Shown in pieces: positions 11,237 to 23,360 of a stretch of DNA of 64,000 nt (position 1 is its first letter; the number at the start of each line of letters is the position of its first letter). The notes under the pieces were generated by a model, which did no database searches, was not told the origin of the DNA, and saw only the letters and a program-made list of their open reading frames with translations. This DNA is from Anagrus nilaparvatae (Eukaryota; Arthropoda; Insecta; Hymenoptera; Mymaridae): contig JAKSXM010000263.1 of the NCBI GenBank assembly GCA_022575985.1, forward strand, positions 5,808,001-5,872,000. The letters are read 5' to 3'. Both the position numbers and the translations under genes were made by a program.

Positions 11237-13287
11237 TTACAAACTTATTTTCTCTAAATCTTTTTCTAATTTATTATTCTCTTTAATGAGTTCTTCTCGA
11301 TTCTCCCTCCCAATCGCAGACTCGTCATTTATTGATTTACTTAAAGCCTCTGAAATATCTCCCTCCGAATTTGATAAACTATTATCAGATGGATGAGTCT
11401 GTGATTGTTCTGAGAACTCATCATTATTTGCCATAAACGCAGTGCAAATATAATTGTCATATTCATTTATGTTGTCATTATCTTCATTACTTATTTTACC
11501 CACTTCAAATCTCACTACCCAATTTGGTTTTTCATATTTCCCCTCAAAAATTGTTTTATTATTATCTTTATTATAAACTCTGAAAATTTCATCATTCATA
11601 GTAATATTAAAACCCGCATCAACTATTTTGCGTAAAGATAATAGATTCTCTGATATATCTTTAGCAGCAATTACATTTGTTAGTTTAATTTGGCCCCCTT
11701 TATTTGTATTATTTTTAAGCAAAAGATTTCCTCTACCATCAATTACTATATCTGCAAATTCATTTTTATTTGCGCTTTTAATTACTCCATTTTTAGAAAT
11801 TTTAAAGTCAGATAATATAAAGCTCTTATTTACAATATGCTCTGTTGCCCCTGAATCCGCAATAAATTCTACATGCATTTTATTATTATTATTTGAACTA
11901 CTATAACTCTTACCTTTGTCATTGTTATACTCCTCATCCCAGTTCTCCTCTCCCTGAATTTCATATTCATCATAATTTTCTGCTCTTCTGGCTGCTGAAA
12001 ATCTTTGCTGACCTCTGTTACCACCTCTGCCTCTAGAATTTGTATTACCTCTGCCTCTTGAAGAATTATTTCCTCTTAATATACCTCCTCTTGAAAAGCC
12101 ACGACCTCTTGAAAAATTATTTCCTCTTAAGAAATTGCCTCTTCCTCTTTTAGCTGGAGGTTCATAAAATCCAGCATTTTCAAATTGTCTCTTCAAACCA
12201 ACTTTTCCTGTTTTGTGTGGACAATCTTCTCCACTATGATCTGCTTCACGATTGCATGTGTAACAAAACCATTTATTTTGATCTTTTAAAGGACATTCAT
12301 TTTTCCAGTGTCCAGTCTGGTTGCATCTGTGGCATTTACTTTGGTTTGTATCTCTGAAGTTTGATTTGTAAGCTCTTGATGCGTTTGTTTTTTCCAAATT
12401 AACTTTATCTGTATCATTTTCTTCTTGTGAATGATACATGGCTTTTCTTAGATCTTCCATAGTCATTTCCTTATTAGTAGAAGCCAATATTAATGAGCGT
12501 GTACGTCTTACATCTGGCATTGCGTTTTTTACTGCATTATAGAACATAGAAAGCTTTTCACTATCTTTAATTTCCCTTGGGTCGTCACTAAGTTCATGCT
12601 CTCTAATTATACTATCAAAGCGCTCACAAAATTCATTTACTCTTTCATTTGGCTTCATTTTTAAATTATACAATCTAGTTCTAATAGTAGTTGCTGTTGT
12701 TGTTATTTCTCCTTGTCTAGCTTCTCTAATTATTTTCAAAATTTCTTCTGGATCAGTTTTACCCAAAATTTTCTTATGGTAATTTTCATCTATTCTATTT
12801 ATTATAATTTCTTTAACAGAGTTTTTCCTCAATGTCTTCTCACTTTCTGTTAGACCCTCTGGTTCTGGAATTTTCTTGTCAATCAAATCTAAAAGCATCC
12901 AGCTTGTTAATTCAGTTTTTAGGCAATCTAGCCAAACTTCATAACTGGATTTTGATGTTAATCTGTACTGCCTCTGAATTTTTGGTCTCATCATAACTTT
13001 ATCACCAACAGTTTTATTTACTATTTCTTTTAGTTTATTTAGCTTTTGTTTTTCATTCTCCATTGCTGTTTGATTTGCTAATACTAACTTGTCTATTGCT
13101 TCTTTTAACAATGATCTAGCTTCTTGAGTGAGAGTGGAACCACCTGGTACAGATTTAGCTAATGCCTCTGCACCTGCTATAGCTAATTGTAAATCTACTG
13201 ATTTAATACCCTTGTTACTCATATCTGAATTTTGTGGTTGTGCGTTATTTTCAATATTTTGACTCTGTATACGTGGTGTACCTCCTG
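11237..13287 (-). CDS. Copia Gag-protease ORF (exon 2)
   Basis: The ORF has 661 codons from the ATG at 13222 and stays open back to an acceptor (cag at 13288-13290) that joins exon 1 in frame. Counting from 13222, it has a UBN2-type Gag core (RLTSKSSYEVWLDCLK, about 88-103), zinc knuckle CHRCNQTGHWKNEC (297-310), a second Cys/His cluster (320-334), an RG/RGG-rich stretch (about 359-403) and the aspartic protease triad in FIADSGATEHI (about 453-463). These parts build the particle, bind RNA and process the polyprotein. It stops with TAA at 11237-11239; the frame continues into integrase after that stop. Confidence 0.9.
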
Positions 13288-13474
13288 CTGTAAAAATATA
13301 ATCAACTCTTTAATATCTGGATTTCTATAATAATATCAGATCTGATCCTCTACTCTTAACCTCAAAGAAAACTTCCCTCAATTTAAACTTAAGTTTTCTA
13401 TTCTAACCTCAATTTACAGCCCTCTGATTTTAAATGAATTTTAGATGGTTATTACAATGATTTTACATTCTTAC

Positions 13475-13586
13475 CTTTATTCTGAATATGAACCTCCTGT
13501 TCTTCTAAAATCCGCCTTCTCTCATAATCAGCGAATTCTTGATCAGGAACCTCTTCAGAGAGATCATTATCTTGATCATTGCCCAT
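13475..13586 (-). CDS. Copia gag leader exon (exon 1)
   Basis: ATG at 13586-13584 opens 37 codons plus one base of an acidic peptide (MGNDQDND...). Donor GTAAGA follows at 13474. Splicing removes a 187-bp intron (13288-13474) and enters the Gag frame with correct phase (1+2), adding about 59 residues before the ATG at 13222. A possible acceptor CAG lies directly before the ATG, which could join a further leader exon from the LTR. No transcript evidence is available here; the alternative is initiation at 13222 alone. Confidence 0.6.
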
Positions 13587-15647
13587 CTGTTCCAGGATTA
13601 AGAAACATGCTACTTTAGTATAAATTCTTTTAATTTAATTTTGTTTATTTTAATTATTTTTGTAAAATTTGTCTTAAAAAATTCTCTTTCTCTTAAATTA
13701 AACTCTAAACCTCTAAAAATTTTAACCTCAAAAAAATTTAACCAGATAATCTCGTTTTGATAATTTAGCTATGTTTCGTGCTTCTGAACTGAAACAACCG
13801 TACTACAAGCTGCTCCAATTCGAAACGAGAAATTTGATTTTCCCACCGTGCATTCCACGCATGCACACCACTCGCCGATATTCAGCTTAACGAGTCACCA
13901 TAAAAGCTGGTCGGTTTTGGGTTGCGCACGCACATGCATGGGTCACGTATGAAATCCTGCGAATTTGCCTAGTCAATTACTAAATTATACCGAACACAAG
14001 TATTCTTTAGCAATTGACCCTAGAACTTGTTTGAATTGCCCATATATACATTTTTATTTAATTTTAATTTTAACCTCTAAAATAAATTTCTATTACTTTT
14101 ACTCAAAATTCTCTTATTTAAAATTTCCTATTAATTTTAAAATTTTTATTTTACAATTTTACACACATGATTTTATTTGAATAGTTATCTTGAATATGGG
14201 TCATACCCACGGCCAGTAATCTGAGTCCATCTTCAAGGAAGATTAGAGTGAGATACCAAACCCGGGATACAACTCAATCCAAATAAAACTAGAATCATTT
14301 ATTTTATAAAAGGGCAACTCAATTTTCATTTACTTATTTGTCTCACCTCTTTTCCTATACTTATTTTCTGTATATTCTGAATATTTCACCACGATTTTAT
14401 TCTCTATATATTTTCTCACTCTTTATATTGATTTTATCTACCTTAACCTCTTTTTAACTTTTAATTCTCTTAATTTTACTCTTATATTTTATTTTTAATT
14501 AATTACTATTAATTTTTAATTTAATGTTAATAAACTGTTATTAATCATTTACTCCCTCCGTTTTCTTGAAAAGTAGATATTAATTATTATTATTATTATT
14601 AATTTTAATTTTAAATAATATTTCTTATTGAATGTAGACCAGCGCGTCGGATCAAGGAGCCGACGACGCTAAGTCGAGTTCAGCCATCTTGAATTTCAAC
14701 ACAAGGTGCTAAATTTCAAAAAATTAAAATTAAACATACACACACATGTAAAGATTTAGGTGGGAGAGCGAACGGCGGGAAGATTCTGTAAATTTTATAT
14801 GTATACACTCACACATACATATTATTCTCACATACATTTTCAGATACCTCTGATTTTCTTTTCTTTATTTTTCTACGAATTTTATTATTTTAATTTTAAT
14901 TATTAATTTTAATTTTTTCAATTCTTCTAAATAAATTCTAATTCAATTTACATAAACTAATTTTTACTAATTTTGACTTTTATTTCCACTAAATAAATTG
15001 ATAAAAAATCATTATTTAAACTTTTTAAATTTTTTTTTTTTTTTTAAATTTTAATATTATTAATTTTAATTTACTTAGATTCATTTTAATATTTTTAATT
15101 TTTTATTTTCAATTTAAAACTATTAAATAAATTTAATAAACTGGTTTCATATTTTTTCTTTAAATTATAATTCTACTAAATTCGTAAAACTCATAATAGC
15201 AATGCCGTCGCCCTCTTCTCTTCTTCCGCGTCCCTCTCCCCTCTTTTCTAAAACATGCATGCATCTACTAAATAAAATAAAAATATGGCGTCACTTTTTC
15301 CACTCAATAAAAATTAATTTATTTTATTTTGCAATACGCACATATAGCTTACTACCTATTTTTCACTTTTTCTTTTTCTAAATTTTTACACAAAACGCGT
15401 ATTTCCACTCTCACTTACTTTTTAATAAAATCTCAAAAACTTACTTTTTTTTTCTTCCTCAAAATGACACTCTTTTTAAATCACTGTTTATTCGATCAAC
15501 ACACTCTACACTTTTATCTCTATTAAAGTCCTTGCTTTGAATTTTTAACTCAAAATTGACCAAGACCTTAATGTATAAAATTTTCTACAACCTCTTTAAA
15601 AAATATTTCCTTTCTTCCGTGATCGAAACCGACGCTTGCTGCTATCA
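13587..15647 (-). other. Copia 5' leader, about 2 kb, no ORF
   Basis: Noncoding on both strands as far as I can see. It is long for a Copia leader. At its LTR edge (15620-15647) the element strand reads TGATAGCAG, with GGTTTCGATC 8 nt further on. Both words resemble the complement of the 3' end and T-arm of initiator tRNA-Met, so this is a candidate primer-binding site with low certainty. Confidence 0.5.
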
Positions 15648-15903
15648 TATTAGATTAATGTGGAATTATATATAAGGAATGGTCTTGGTCATTTAATAAA
15701 TATTACACAAGATATAAATTTAACCTCTGAATATTCTTTATTAATATCCTCAACCAACAATACACACAAACGTTGTTAACGTTACGAGTGCCGGTGCACG
15801 ACTGACTGTTTGCGCGCCACTTCCCTACTTGCTCTATTACTAGTTTTATTACAAAACCAATAGATGGCGCTACAATGTAGTTAACAAAGCTTTTATTCTT
15901 ACA
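15648..15903 (-). repeat. Copia 5' LTR
   Basis: 256 bp, identical by eye to 7709-7964. It would carry the promoter for - strand transcription. Confidence 0.93.
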
Positions 15904-16339
15904 CTTTTAATAAAAAAAAAAATTGTTTTTATAAATAAATGTTTTAAAATATTATGAAAATTAATAAAATTAAAAAAGTGTGATAGGTCATAATTCTAGA
16001 AATTAGTAATAAACTTAAAAATTATTAATTCTAAAAGAAATTAAAAATAAAAAACAGTTTATTAGTGAGTATTTAATCATTCAAGTGTTACTAAAGTCTT
16101 CGATCTATTAGCTATGTAATGTGGTAACAACGCCAATAAAATTGGATCCTGAAAGAAGAATTTGCTAGTTGTTTAATTTTCAGCATAATAGATACAAAGA
16201 AAAAAAGGTTGTTAATAATTAAAAACTTTATTTTTATGTTGACTCGATTTTTATTTAGCTCAAAAAACTAAATTAAAAAATTAAACATTATATCGTATTG
16301 GAGGTAAGCACAGTTTTTTACGTTTAGTAATTTATTTAA

Positions 16340-16929
16340 GGTCTTAAGAGCGTTAGGATTTTGCCTATCGGCATCCTTGTCTTACTCATGTAAAAAAATA
16401 CGGATTGCAACTTTAAATAAATAAAAAAATTTTTTCAATAATACTTAATTATTACTATTCAAAGCTTAAAAATTAATTTTATTAACTTAATTTTGGCATT
16501 AACTAAATTATTTATTATTTAAACAATATTATTTAATTATTTATAAAGAAAATAAATAAATAAAAAAATATAATAAATGACTCTACCTCAATAGTAGAAT
16601 AAGCGTTTATTTTTTATACATTTTTTTAAGTAAAACCATACAAAATGATGGTCAATTGTAAATTTTAAGGTCTCTTTTTATTTATTAGGATATTATTTAT
16701 CAACTCATAAAAAAAAATATCTAAGTTTTGTATTTTAAATGCTTCTTTTTTATTTTTTAAAATTCCCCTTAAGAGCCTGTGTTAATTTATTTTTTATTTT
16801 ATTGTTTTCTCAAAAACTATTCAGTCAATTATAAAAAAAGAAAATACGTGTAAAATTAAATTATATTTACTTTATTTTCTCCAAGTTTTAGCTTTTTTTT
16901 TGCATTTTAATTCTACCGCTCTTAAGACC
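16340..16929. mobile_element. TTAA-flanked MITE, 590 bp
   Basis: Terminal inverted repeats GGTCTTAAGAGCG are flanked by TTAA at 16336-16339 and 16930-16933. The opposite arm of the host element (about 20840-20855) shows the empty site, with the sequence continuing through a single TTAA. Confidence 0.8.
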
Positions 16930-17055
16930 TTAAATAAATGTAAATGATTTATTGGAAGTGAAAAATATTTATTATAAGATTTAACGGGCACGAACGCCCT
17001 TTTTACAAGGTGTCCCATTTATTAGTATTTAAGTGACATTTAAGGTAAATATATA

Positions 17056-18027
17056 CACGTAAAAAAAATATAAGACAAACTAAACGTATTACGTTACTGA
17101 AATATGATTAGTATTGTAAGTTTGTTGAATGGAAAGACTAAACGTTGAATTGTCAAATAAAAACATTAAACCAACAAAAACTTTGTTGATTCAAGCAAAA
17201 TTAAAATTGTTAAATTAACCACTTAAATCTTTGTTGAATCAACATAGTGTTAGATAAACCAACAACCTACAACATTAATATGATTAATTTTAATAGTTAG
17301 GTCAATGCTTTTTCTTTTATATTAAAATATTTATTCATTCTTTCTCTTTCTATCCTATTATGCTCTTCTCTTTCAGCAGCGCGCTTTTGTTTATATTATT
17401 ATTCAATAAAGAAATGGAATTTCCTAAAAATTTTTAATGATAGTTTTAAGTATTATTTTTAAATATAAATTTCACTGCGGGTATGCATAATTTACTTTTG
17501 CTTATATTATTATTCATTATTATTATAATAAAGAAATGGGATTTCCTAAAAATTATTTATGATAGTTTTAACTATTATTTTTAAATATGCATTTCGCTGG
17601 GTACGTATAATTTACTCTGCATATAATTTCGAAAATTATTATCTGTAACATATAGTACTTAAAATTTTTTTATTAAATACAAATGTCCTGTTAGCAGAAT
17701 GGATAATCACGCAGTCTCGGAAGCCGCAGTACTCAGTTCGATCCCAGTAGCAGTCAAAATTTTTCTTCGGTTTTTTTAAACAGATTTTAAATTAATAAAT
17801 ATATACCTATAAGTACATAAATAAATATAAAAAAATAATTATAAAAAAAAAAATAATTAATTTAAAAAAATAAAAAAAAATAAAAAAAAAAATAAAAAAA
17901 TAATTTTTTTGAAATAAAATTTTCACTCTGTTTAAATCAACTAAGTAACTATGACAATTCAACAAATACTTTGTTGGCATATTTCAACAAAGTTATTTGT
18001 CAATACAACTTAGAATTTTTTTCCGTG
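17056..18027 (+). mobile_element. TA-flanked MITE with internal tRNA-like sequence, copy 1 (972 bp)
   Basis: Ends read CACG(G/T)AAAAAA with TA on both sides (17054-17055, 18028-18029). Many short motifs of the type caacaaag...ttgttg lie inside. The second copy, in reverse orientation, is 23686-24648. There is no transposase, so it is non-autonomous and presumably mobilised by a TA-targeting (Tc1/mariner-type) enzyme. Confidence 0.75.
17686..17756 (+). tRNA. tRNA-Arg-like relic inside the MITE
   Basis: The stretch runs from gtcctgttagcagaatggat through a T-arm with GTTCGATCC to agtagcag and resembles a decayed tRNA-Arg. Stems are only partly paired. The same block, more diverged, sits in the other MITE copy. 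Confidence 0.4.
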
Positions 18028-18403
18028 TACTGCTTTTTAAGGACTTGGAGAAGCTTGGACAATTTTTTGTATCGCATTTTAAATTATCGACGCTACATTA
18101 CATATGTGACATCATATATGTATTAGTATAATTTCAGGTTATTTACATAGGTTTTATTTATTTATTTAAAACAAAAGTCTATAAAGTGGGGAAAATAAAT
18201 TGGAAACTTAATATTTATTCATTTATTTATCATTTCCTGCTAATTTTATTCTCCTGTGTCATCATTTTTATATTTTTTAAAAGCTTCAAAGTGTTGCTGC
18301 CATAAGATCAATGTTAAAGCTCCGATTTTTATTTCTTAATTAAAAAAAAGTTAATGCTATAAGAGGGGTAAAATAAAGTTTATTTCAGTTTTAAAATGTT
18401 TAA

Positions 18404-19616
18404 AGGACCTGGCACAAAAACATAGGAAATGGCCGTACAGTGAAAATGGCTGAATTTTTGATATGTTGATGTTCAAGTCATCCTGATCAAATGTTCTCAA
18501 GGGAACCAAGCTCCAAAATCAATATTTTGGCAGCTGCCAAGCTCCAAAGTTCCGTGGCTCCAAAATAGCTAAAGTTCCATGACTAAATTATTAACCTTTT
18601 TAAAGAACCTTTTTATTTATTTTATTAATATATTTTATATTATTGAAGTCATTGAGTTCTAATCTGCTGTCAAATTCATAAAATTGACAGTTGACAGCTG
18701 TCAAATAGATGTCAAATACTCTTTTAAACATAAAAAGGCTACATTTTTTGCATTTAAATATGTTCTTGAGGACACTGATTTTAAATCTGCTAAAGAATTA
18801 ATATTTGTGACATTTGACAGCTGTCAATTAGCTAATTAACAGCTGTCAACTGACAGTTTTATTATTTTTTTGAGCGAATATAAAATCAGCGTTCTCAAAA
18901 ACATAGCGTAAAGCCAAAAAAACGTTTTTTTTCATGTTCAAAAGGGTAATTGACAACTAATTGACAGCTGCCATTTATTAATTTTTAGTAATCAATCGTT
19001 AAAAATATATCTTTTGCATCCTAAAGCTCACACTATTGGTCTGATGTCCGACATATAAACATGTATCCACATTCATAAATACACTACACTTACTCATAAT
19101 TTATACGCAAACACAAACACTTACATTATTACTTACACAAGGGATCAGTATCCATCACGTCCACGTCGTAGATCCTGGGTAAAGCAGAGAACGGGTAAAA
19201 CTGTCAACTGTCAGTTTTATTATTTTTTAGCGGATATAAAATCAGCGTTCTCAAAAACAATATACAGCAAAAAAAATGTACTTTTTTATGTTTAAAATGG
19301 TAATTGACAGTTAATTGACAGCTGTCAACTGTCAATTTTATGAATTTGACAGCAGATTAGAACTCAATGACTTTAATAATATAAAATATATTAATAAAAT
19401 AAATAAAAAGGTTCTTTAAAAAGGTTAATAATTTAGTCATGGAACTTTAGCTATTTTGGAGCCACGGAACTTTGGAGCTTGGCAGCTGCCAAAATATTGA
19501 TTTTGGAGCTTGGTGCCCTTGAGAACATTTGATCAGGATGACTTGAACATCAACATATCAAAAATTCAGCCATTTTCACTGTACGGCCATTTCCTATGTT
19601 TTTGTGCCAGGTCCTT
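18404..19616. mobile_element. Fold-back element with arms of about 300 bp, TTAA target, 1.2 kb
   Basis: The left arm (18404-about 18700) and right arm (about 19317-19616) are nearly perfect inverted copies starting AGGACCTGGCACAAAAAC. TTAA borders both ends (18400-18403, 19617-19620), with one extra A on the right. The centre is rich in ttgacagctgtcaa-type palindromes. There is no coding sequence. Confidence 0.82.
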
Positions 19617-20974
19617 TTAATATGTTTCCTATTTCATTAAGTTCTGTCATCATTTTCTACAACCCTCTTAATACCTTAAGTAAGGATTGTAAAAAAAACG
19701 GTTACAGATTTTTGAGTGAATGTATTTTTTATTATTTTAAATAAGTATTTAAATTTACAAAAAAAAATTTTCTTTTTATTTTTGTGACGTCACTTCCGCG
19801 TCACCCGTGCGTAAAGAAGGCAGTATACGAAATCGGTGGGCAGGATAACTCCAGTTTGGCTTATCTTAACAAAAAAAAATTTTTTTGGTAAGAGTTTAAA
19901 CCAATTGTGAGGGGCTGACTTCGAGTATTTTCGAAAAAATTAACTTAAAAAAAATGGCGGCTGCGCAAACTTAAAAGACAAAAAAATGCCTAAATTTTTA
20001 GGACTAAAGTAGCTGTAAAAACTTTTTGAAGACATTTAAAAAAAAAACTCGAAGTCAGCCCCTCAAAAATATATTTTTTTAACTACACAGCAAATATAAA
20101 AAAAATTGGTGAAATAGTTAATTCACAATCTTGCTCACCATTTGTAAAAAAGCTATTTCGAGAAAAACACGTTTAAAGTATCAAAACGAGTTTTTTGATA
20201 CTTATAATTAAATTTTTATTTTGTTTCCTTCGTTTATAGTAACTCATAGCGAAAAAATCTAGTCCATAAACATTAAAATTGGACCTATGTATGTGCAGAA
20301 AAGTTAATGAAAAGGTGTAAAAACATCTTTTTTTAAAAAAGGCATTTTTTTAGAAAGTTAATTATTTTCAGTCATTCGTGATTCTAGGCTAATAAAATAA
20401 CCCTTCTACCTCCTTATCTTTTACTTGAAGATGATTATTTTCCTGTTTCTGGTCCGATTTCCCATTTTTGGCCATTTTGGTACTGCGAAGTTTGGCTTTG
20501 TAAGCAAACGAAAAAATTCGCAAAATTTGCTGCATAATTTACATCCAAAAGTAGCTCCAACACAATTTCTAACTATTCAAGAATAGTTAGAAGTCTAATA
20601 AGAGAAAAATGAATCTATTTTCTTAAAATAATAAAGCTAATTGTTTAATTTCTTAAAAATTTAAGTTTGGCAACGCGCGCAAAACAGGCCAAAAAGTATA
20701 CTTAGAGAGGGGATTTAAATTCTTTTTTTTTTTTACATATTCTTGAGATATATATGAAGTGATTTATAGAAAAAAAAATTTCGATTTCATAAACAATATT
20801 TACCACAAATGTCCCTTAAAATGAAAAATTTATAAAGCTTTTTTATTTAAATAAATTACTAAACGTCAAAAACTGTGCTTACCTCCAATACGATATAATG
20901 TTTAATTTTTTAATTTAGTTTTTTGAGCTAAATAAAAATCGAGTCAACATAAAAATAAAGTTTTTAATTATTAA

Positions 20975-21948
20975 CCCTCCCTGGGTCCTCCGTGACGATA
21001 TCGTCATCCGCTTTTTTCGACGTTCGTGGATCTCAGACATGCCTAATGGGCGATGGTTGGTGACCCCTCCTAAAAAAACTTGTAACCTTTCTATGAACGT
21101 CTGCCAAGCCGCGTTAGTTTTGGTCAAGCCGTTTGTCCGTAGTGTTGGTGCAAAGTTGGACCGAGAACGAAATCGTCACAGAGGACCCAGGAAGTGACTT
21201 TTTTTACTGTCTCTGGTAAGTAGAAATTTTTGTATTTTTTGCTCCAAATTGAGTTGTTTGTTCATATATTATCATTTTTTCATGTCCAAATTAAGACTTT
21301 GACAAGAAAAGACTTTTTGCTTGAACTTGGGCTGGATCTAATACGACCGCACCTAAGGACTCGTTTAGATATCCCGAAGTTACACATCAGAACCCGGGAA
21401 ATAATAAACCGTATTTTGAAGGTGCCTGTAGAACGAGAACGTAAGCTAATAAGATTTGAAGACGAAAAAAGGCACTTCTGTAGCTGTTGCCCTCCAGACA
21501 GCAGAAGGAGAACAATTTATTGTTGTTCTTATTGTGAAAAAGCAGCATGCGACGAACATCGTATTCATGTTTGTGCTCGATGCAGATTTTCCTAAAATGT
21601 ATTAAATTTTTGCAAACTTTTTGTAATTTTGACTAAAAATATTTTTTGTACAAATAATAAATAAAAAAAAAGTAAAAAAAAAAATAAGAACTGGTAAAAA
21701 GTAATTTTTTTCCCCTTTTTTCACAAAAAAAAATCCATTTCCTTACTTTCTCAAGCTGCATTTCGACCAACAAACTTAATTTTTTTTTGGCAATTTTTTT
21801 TTTATTTACTTGTGCAAAGGTTAAAGTTAATCTTAAAATAACTTTTTTGAACATTTAATGCCCCTAAGTGGGTTTTTAACCCAAAAAACCTTCAATTTTT
21901 TAAAATTTTTTTACTCGAAAAAACGCCCATTTTCAGGTTGCGAAATAA
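20975..21948 (+). mobile_element. piggyBac-like transposon fragment in the right arm
   Basis: The insertion is bounded by TTAA (20971-20974 and 21949-21952); the other arm of the host element lacks it. The left end begins CCCTCCCTGGGTCCTCC and continues with the palindrome GACGATATCGTC. An inverted copy of this block is at 21167-21199, just before the coding remnant. The right end does not match the left end as a terminal repeat, so the element is internally deleted or rearranged. Confidence 0.65.
21230..21595 (+). pseudogene. piggyBac transposase C-terminal fragment
   Basis: A 121-codon open stretch includes KDFLLELGLDLIRPHLRTRL and ends in a cysteine-rich module: HFCSCCP, YCCSYCEKAACDEH, IHVCARC. 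This is the C-terminal Cys-rich (RING/PHD-like) domain that piggyBac transposases use to bind their terminal repeats. The catalytic DDD region is absent, so the fragment is not an active transposase. Confidence 0.8.
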
Positions 21949-22246
21949 TTAACCTTTTTTTCTTTGTATCTATTATGCTGAAAATTAAACAACTAGCAAA
22001 TTTTTCTTTCAGGATCCAATTTTATTGGCGTTGTTACCACATTACATAGCTAATAGATCGAAGACTTTAGTAAAACTTGAATGATTAAATACTCACTAAT
22101 AAACTGTTTTTTATTTTTAATTTCCTTTAGAATTAATAATTTTTAAGTTTATTACTAATTTCTAGAATTATGACCTATCACACTTTTTTAATTTTATTAA
22201 TTTTCATAATATTTTAAAACATTTATTTATAAAAACAATTTTTTTT

Positions 22247-23285
22247 TTTTACAAAAAATTGAATGTTATTAAATATGACATTCTTCTTAGAACCAGATAT
22301 TTTTTCATCTTTATAGAATCTATTAGGTAATTTGGTGTGCTAAATTAAAATCTAACGTCAGAAACTAAGTTAAAGGGGCGCAATATCCCTATTTTTACCC
22401 TTTCAACCCTGAAAATTTAATTTCGCTTAAAAATCGATTTTATTTCATTTTTGTGGGATCTGGCATGTATTTTGGGGTGCTAAATTAAAATCTTACGTTT
22501 TAGTTTTATTAAAACCATATTTTATATTTATTATTTTTTTTAAATAAAATTTAAGCTTTCTATTCTTCAAGAACTACAAGTAAATTAATTTTCAGTGATA
22601 ACAAATAATATTATAAATGCGACTTTTTTTAAAGTACATGAAGTACACATAGAGTCAGATATAGAAGGGAACCTTCTATCCTGCTTCCAGAAGCACCCAG
22701 GCCATTTTGCATTTTTTTCCCTCTTTTTTTTAGATCATTGTGGGTTGGTTCCTTTCATTTTAGTGCTCAGCCTACTATTATTTGTTTTTATATCGGATTA
22801 AAAATTTTGAAGCATTCAAATTAAAATACTTAATATAACACATAAATAAATAAAATTTTATTTTTCAATATTATAAAAGTTGAAAATACTAAATAAGAAT
22901 ATAAAAATTTAAAGAAAAAAATTTTTTTTAGTTTAGATAATTTTATAAAATAATTTTTTAATCTTATATTTTACTGATTTTAACATTATTAACATACATA
23001 ATATAAACTATAAAAAAATATTTAAATTAACATCACTTTATTAAATTCATTTTTCATTCATTTATTATAGTCATTTATTATTATTTATTCACATTATTTT
23101 ATTGATTTCACTTGATTAAAAAAAATATAATATCTAGTTCAATATCCACAGTACTTAAAATTTATAAAAAAGTATAAAATACTTTTTATGTTCCCACATT
23201 ATTTAAAATAATTAAAAAATTGTTAGAAAAGAAAACAGGAAAGAAAATTATTAGAATAAAAAACTTTTTTATATCATCTGATAGG
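22247..23285. other. Intronic sequence with one internal duplication
   Basis: Two similar stretches (about 22310-22360 and 22455-22500), both with ggtgtgctaaattaaaatct or ggggtgctaaattaaaatct, form an old direct repeat. A 68-codon ORF at 22595 has no recognisable domain and I do not support it as a gene. Confidence 0.4.
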
Positions 23286-23310
23286 AACTATTTTATTTAT
23301 TGAAAAATGT

Positions 23311-23360
23311 TACTCATATAACATCAACGTTTCGAGAAATGTTCTCTCCTTATCAAGATC
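23311..23360 (-). ncRNA. Hammerhead-like motif of the Penelope-like element
   Basis: The - strand reads TTGATAAG, a short stem (GAGA...TCTC), then GAAACGTTGATG. Penelope-like elements carry hammerhead ribozymes with core CUGAUGA...GAAAC at this place. Here two core positions differ, so cleavage is doubtful. Confidence 0.4.

Larger units (their letters stand above)
7704..15908 (-). mobile_element. Complete Copia (Ty1/copia) LTR retrotransposon
   Basis: The element proper is 7709-15903 (8,195 bp) and codes on the - strand. The two 256-bp LTRs look identical by eye. They are flanked by the 5-bp target duplication CTTTT (7704-7708 and 15904-15908). The domain order is Gag, zinc knuckles, protease, integrase, reverse transcriptase, RNase H, which is diagnostic of Copia. 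A purine-rich tract AAAGGGAGGGAG lies next to the 3' LTR. The leader is about 2 kb. The gag-pol frame is continuous with no frameshift, but three in-frame stops break it (11237, 10091, 8750). It inserted in the left edge of the long-inverted-repeat element at about 15912-22246. Confidence 0.95.
15912..22246. mobile_element. Element with long terminal inverted repeats, hosting several nested insertions
   Basis: The left arm (about 15912-16339, ending at a TTAA) and the right arm (about 20845-22246, itself interrupted at 20975-21948) are inverted copies of roughly 430 bp. Shared words include gatctattagctatgtaatg and cagcataatagatacaaag. The interior has no recognisable transposase of its own. 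Nested inside are a TTAA MITE, a TA MITE with a tRNA-like sequence, a fold-back and a piggyBac fragment. The other arm shows the uninterrupted sequence for two of the insertions, giving a relative age order. Confidence 0.75.

Noticed and set aside
21633..21854. 73-codon ORF on the - strand beside the piggyBac fragment
   Set aside because: Phe/Lys-rich translation of A/T runs.
22595..22801. 68-codon ORF
   Set aside because: Hydrophobic low-complexity translation of AT-rich DNA, no homologous motif, no splice context.
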